Assembly (NCBI GenBank): GCA_002482845.1
Contig: DLGT01000084.1
Span: 1 to 6,682, forward strand
Source: Saprospiraceae bacterium UBA7687
GTDB taxonomy: Bacteria > Bacteroidota > Bacteroidia > Chitinophagales > Saprospiraceae
Direction of reading: 5' to 3'
DNA: 6,682 nucleotides
Shown here: piece after piece, positions 5,179 to 6,682 of the stretch
Position numbering within the stretch: position 1 is the first letter of the stretch
Layout: the number at the start of each line of letters is the position of its first letter
Program-made: the position numbers and the translations under genes
The notes under the pieces: generated by a model
What the model was told of the DNA's origin: nothing
The model's database searches: none
Seen by the model: only the letters and a program-made list of their open reading frames with translations

Positions 5179-6682
5179 ATGTCAAAGAAAAAAGGTCAAT
5201 CCAACAATCCACAATTAGAGAAAAAGATAATTCAGTCTGCTAAATCTGATTATCCCACATCTGTTAGTAGTTATTCAAAATGGTTACCGGGGTTAATTGC
5301 CGTACTTGTGACATTTATTGTTTTTACTACGGCTATTAAAAATGATTTTGTCAATTGGGATGACGATCGCAATTTTTATGAAAACCCACTCGTACAGAAC
5401 ATTAGTAAAGATAATTTCTGGAAAAACACCAAAGAAATTTTCAGTTCTGGCGTGATAGGAAATTACAATCCACTTACCATATGGACCTTTGCCATAGAAA
5501 ATAGGTATATAGGTTTTGAAAATACTTCTAGATGGCATTTGCACAATATCTTCCTACATCTGATATGTGTATTTTTATCTTATAGGATTGCTCTTTTGCT
5601 TGGTCTTAGTTGGCGTGGGGCAATCTTTTTGGCCTTACTATTTGGCATTCATCCCATGAGGGTAGAAAGTGTGGCTTGGGTCACTGAAAGAAAGGATGTG
5701 CTATTTGGTGCTTTTTATTTAGGAGCTTTATTACAATATGTTAAGTATAAACATGATCAGAACAACATTAGGTGGTTGTGGATGACTGCATTATTTGTAC
5801 TATCATTATTTTCAAAAATCCAAGCTGTTTCACTCCCTTTAAGCATGATGGCAGTAGACTATTTTATGGATAAAAAATGGGAAATTAAAACAGTATTCAA
5901 TAAAATTCCATTTTTTATTCTATCCTTGATATTTGGTATTGTAGGAGTTGTGATGCTAAAAGAATTCGGTTCTTTGGCTAGTGCTGAAGATACAATTAAT
6001 TGGAATTTTTTTCAACGACTTTTTTTAGGTGCATTCAGTTTTATCATTTATCTAGTAAAGTTGATTGTCCCTTTCAGGATGTCGCCTTTATATCCTTATC
6101 CGAGCAGTTTTCCTTGGTACTTTTACCCATCGATGTTGATCGCACCAGTTGTCATTTACACATTATACATTAGTTACAAAAAGGAGTATAAAGCACTGTT
6201 TTTTGGACTGGCCTTTTTTATTGTAAATATTATCTTTTTATTACAAATACTCGGCGCAGGACAAGGATACTTGGCAGATAGATTTACTTATATAGCTTAT
6301 TTTGGGTTGTTTTTTGTGATAGCTTATTATACAGACAAGTATTTGACATCCAACCCAAACCAAACAACAACAGTAGCAGGAATCGTAGGTATTTATCTGG
6401 TCTTTTTTGCAGCAATGACTTTTCAACAGAACAAAATCTGGAAGAATAGTGCAACGTTGTGGACCCATGTTTTACAATATTACCAACAAACCACACTACC
6501 CTATGGCAATCGTGCAAATTATTACCGAGACAATAAAATGTACAAAGAAGCACTAGCTGATTATAATAAGACCATCTCCATGAAAGATGCTCAGCCACAG
6601 GCGTATAACAGTAGGGCAAGATTATTTTTTGATCTAGCAAAAGGTAGAGATACGCTCCTTTTGGCCTTAGCTGATTACAATA
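5179..6682 (+). CDS. Polytopic GT-C-like membrane protein with C-terminal TPRs, TMTC/PMT type (C-terminus off window)
   Basis: The frame is open from ATG 5179 to the window end, 501 codons. A polar, Lys-rich cytoplasmic N-terminus (1-34) precedes a first membrane segment (36-53). It is followed by a loop with NWDDDR (W60, D61-D63), placed where GT-C glycosyltransferases carry their catalytic acidic residues. About ten further hydrophobic segments follow to about residue 415. Family-type motifs include WHLHN (119-123), GIHPMRVESVAW (156-167) with ERKDV (170-174), SKIQAVSLP (212-220) and LADRFTY (365-371). From about 441 the chain becomes soluble and helical with TPR features (YKEALADYN and a second ALADYN at the edge), so more repeats probably follow. 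Related proteins, the eukaryotic TMTC1-4 and bacterial TPR proteins with this N-terminus, transfer or are thought to transfer mannose from a lipid-linked donor to proteins across the membrane. The bacterial members are mostly uncharacterised, so glycosyltransfer is inference. The start is supported by the -7 box just upstream; there is no clear ribosome binding site. Confidence 0.9.
   Translation, partial: MSKKKGQSNNPQLEKKIIQSAKSDYPTSVSSYSKWLPGLIAVLVTFIVFTTAIKNDFVNWDDDRNFYENPLVQNISKDNFWKNTKEIFSSGVIGNYNPLTIWTFAIENRYIGFENTSRWHLHNIFLHLICVFLSYRIALLLGLSWRGAIFLALLFGIHPMRVESVAWVTERKDVLFGAFYLGALLQYVKYKHDQNNIRWLWMTALFVLSLFSKIQAVSLPLSMMAVDYFMDKKWEIKTVFNKIPFFILSLIFGIVGVVMLKEFGSLASAEDTINWNFFQRLFLGAFSFIIYLVKLIVPFRMSPLYPYPSSFPWYFYPSMLIAPVVIYTLYISYKKEYKALFFGLAFFIVNIIFLLQILGAGQGYLADRFTYIAYFGLFFVIAYYTDKYLTSNPNQTTTVAGIVGIYLVFFAAMTFQQNKIWKNSATLWTHVLQYYQQTTLPYGNRANYYRDNKMYKEALADYNKTISMKDAQPQAYNSRARLFFDLAKGRDTLLLALADYN

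Noticed and set aside
5293..6640. Minus-strand open frames of 75-118 codons opposite the membrane protein gene
   Set aside because: They are antisense to a clear GT-C/TPR coding frame and rich in Cys, Tyr and Leu as expected from reversed membrane-protein codons; no independent support.
1..6682. CRISPR array, insertion sequence, tRNA/rRNA, phage or defence genes
   Set aside because: No regularly spaced direct repeats, terminal inverted repeats with a transposase, cloverleaf-like segments or defence-type domains were seen on either strand.

Overview
The window looks like a piece of a Bacteroidota chromosome. Three things support this. The DNA is AT-rich. Each of the three genes has an upstream match to the Bacteroidota -7 promoter element TAnnTTTG, with no clear Shine-Dalgarno sequence. 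The largest gene encodes a very long secreted protein made of Ig-like/PKD/SprB-like beta-sandwich modules, typical of type IX secretion (T9SS) substrates. The style of these modules recalls Saprospiria or Flavobacteriia, but nothing here fixes the lineage below phylum.

Layout: (1) Bases 1-3756, minus strand, are the first 1252 codons of a giant secreted multidomain protein. It has a signal peptide, a unique N-terminal beta-rich region, a short Cys-rich segment, and then a string of Ig-like modules including two recognisable tandem pairs. It runs off the left edge, so its C-terminus, where a T9SS sorting domain would be expected, is not visible. (2) Bases 3757-4131 are an AT-rich divergent intergenic region with a candidate promoter for each flanking gene. 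(3) Bases 4132-4992, plus strand, encode a complete classical short-chain dehydrogenase/reductase (SDR). (4) Bases 4993-5178 hold a hairpin that may terminate the SDR transcript and a good -7 element for the next gene. (5) Bases 5179-6682, plus strand, are the first 501 codons of a polytopic GT-C-like membrane protein with C-terminal TPRs, of the TMTC/PMT type. It runs off the right edge.

Nothing shows that the three genes form one pathway: each appears to have its own promoter and the first is divergent. One speculative link deserves a test. The visible C-terminal part of the secreted protein is rich in D-(S/T)-(A/I/L/V/M/T) tripeptides, the known Bacteroidota O-glycosylation sequon, and a candidate membrane glycosyltransferase lies nearby. 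I found no RNA genes, CRISPR array, insertion sequence or defence system, and no clearly new biological system.
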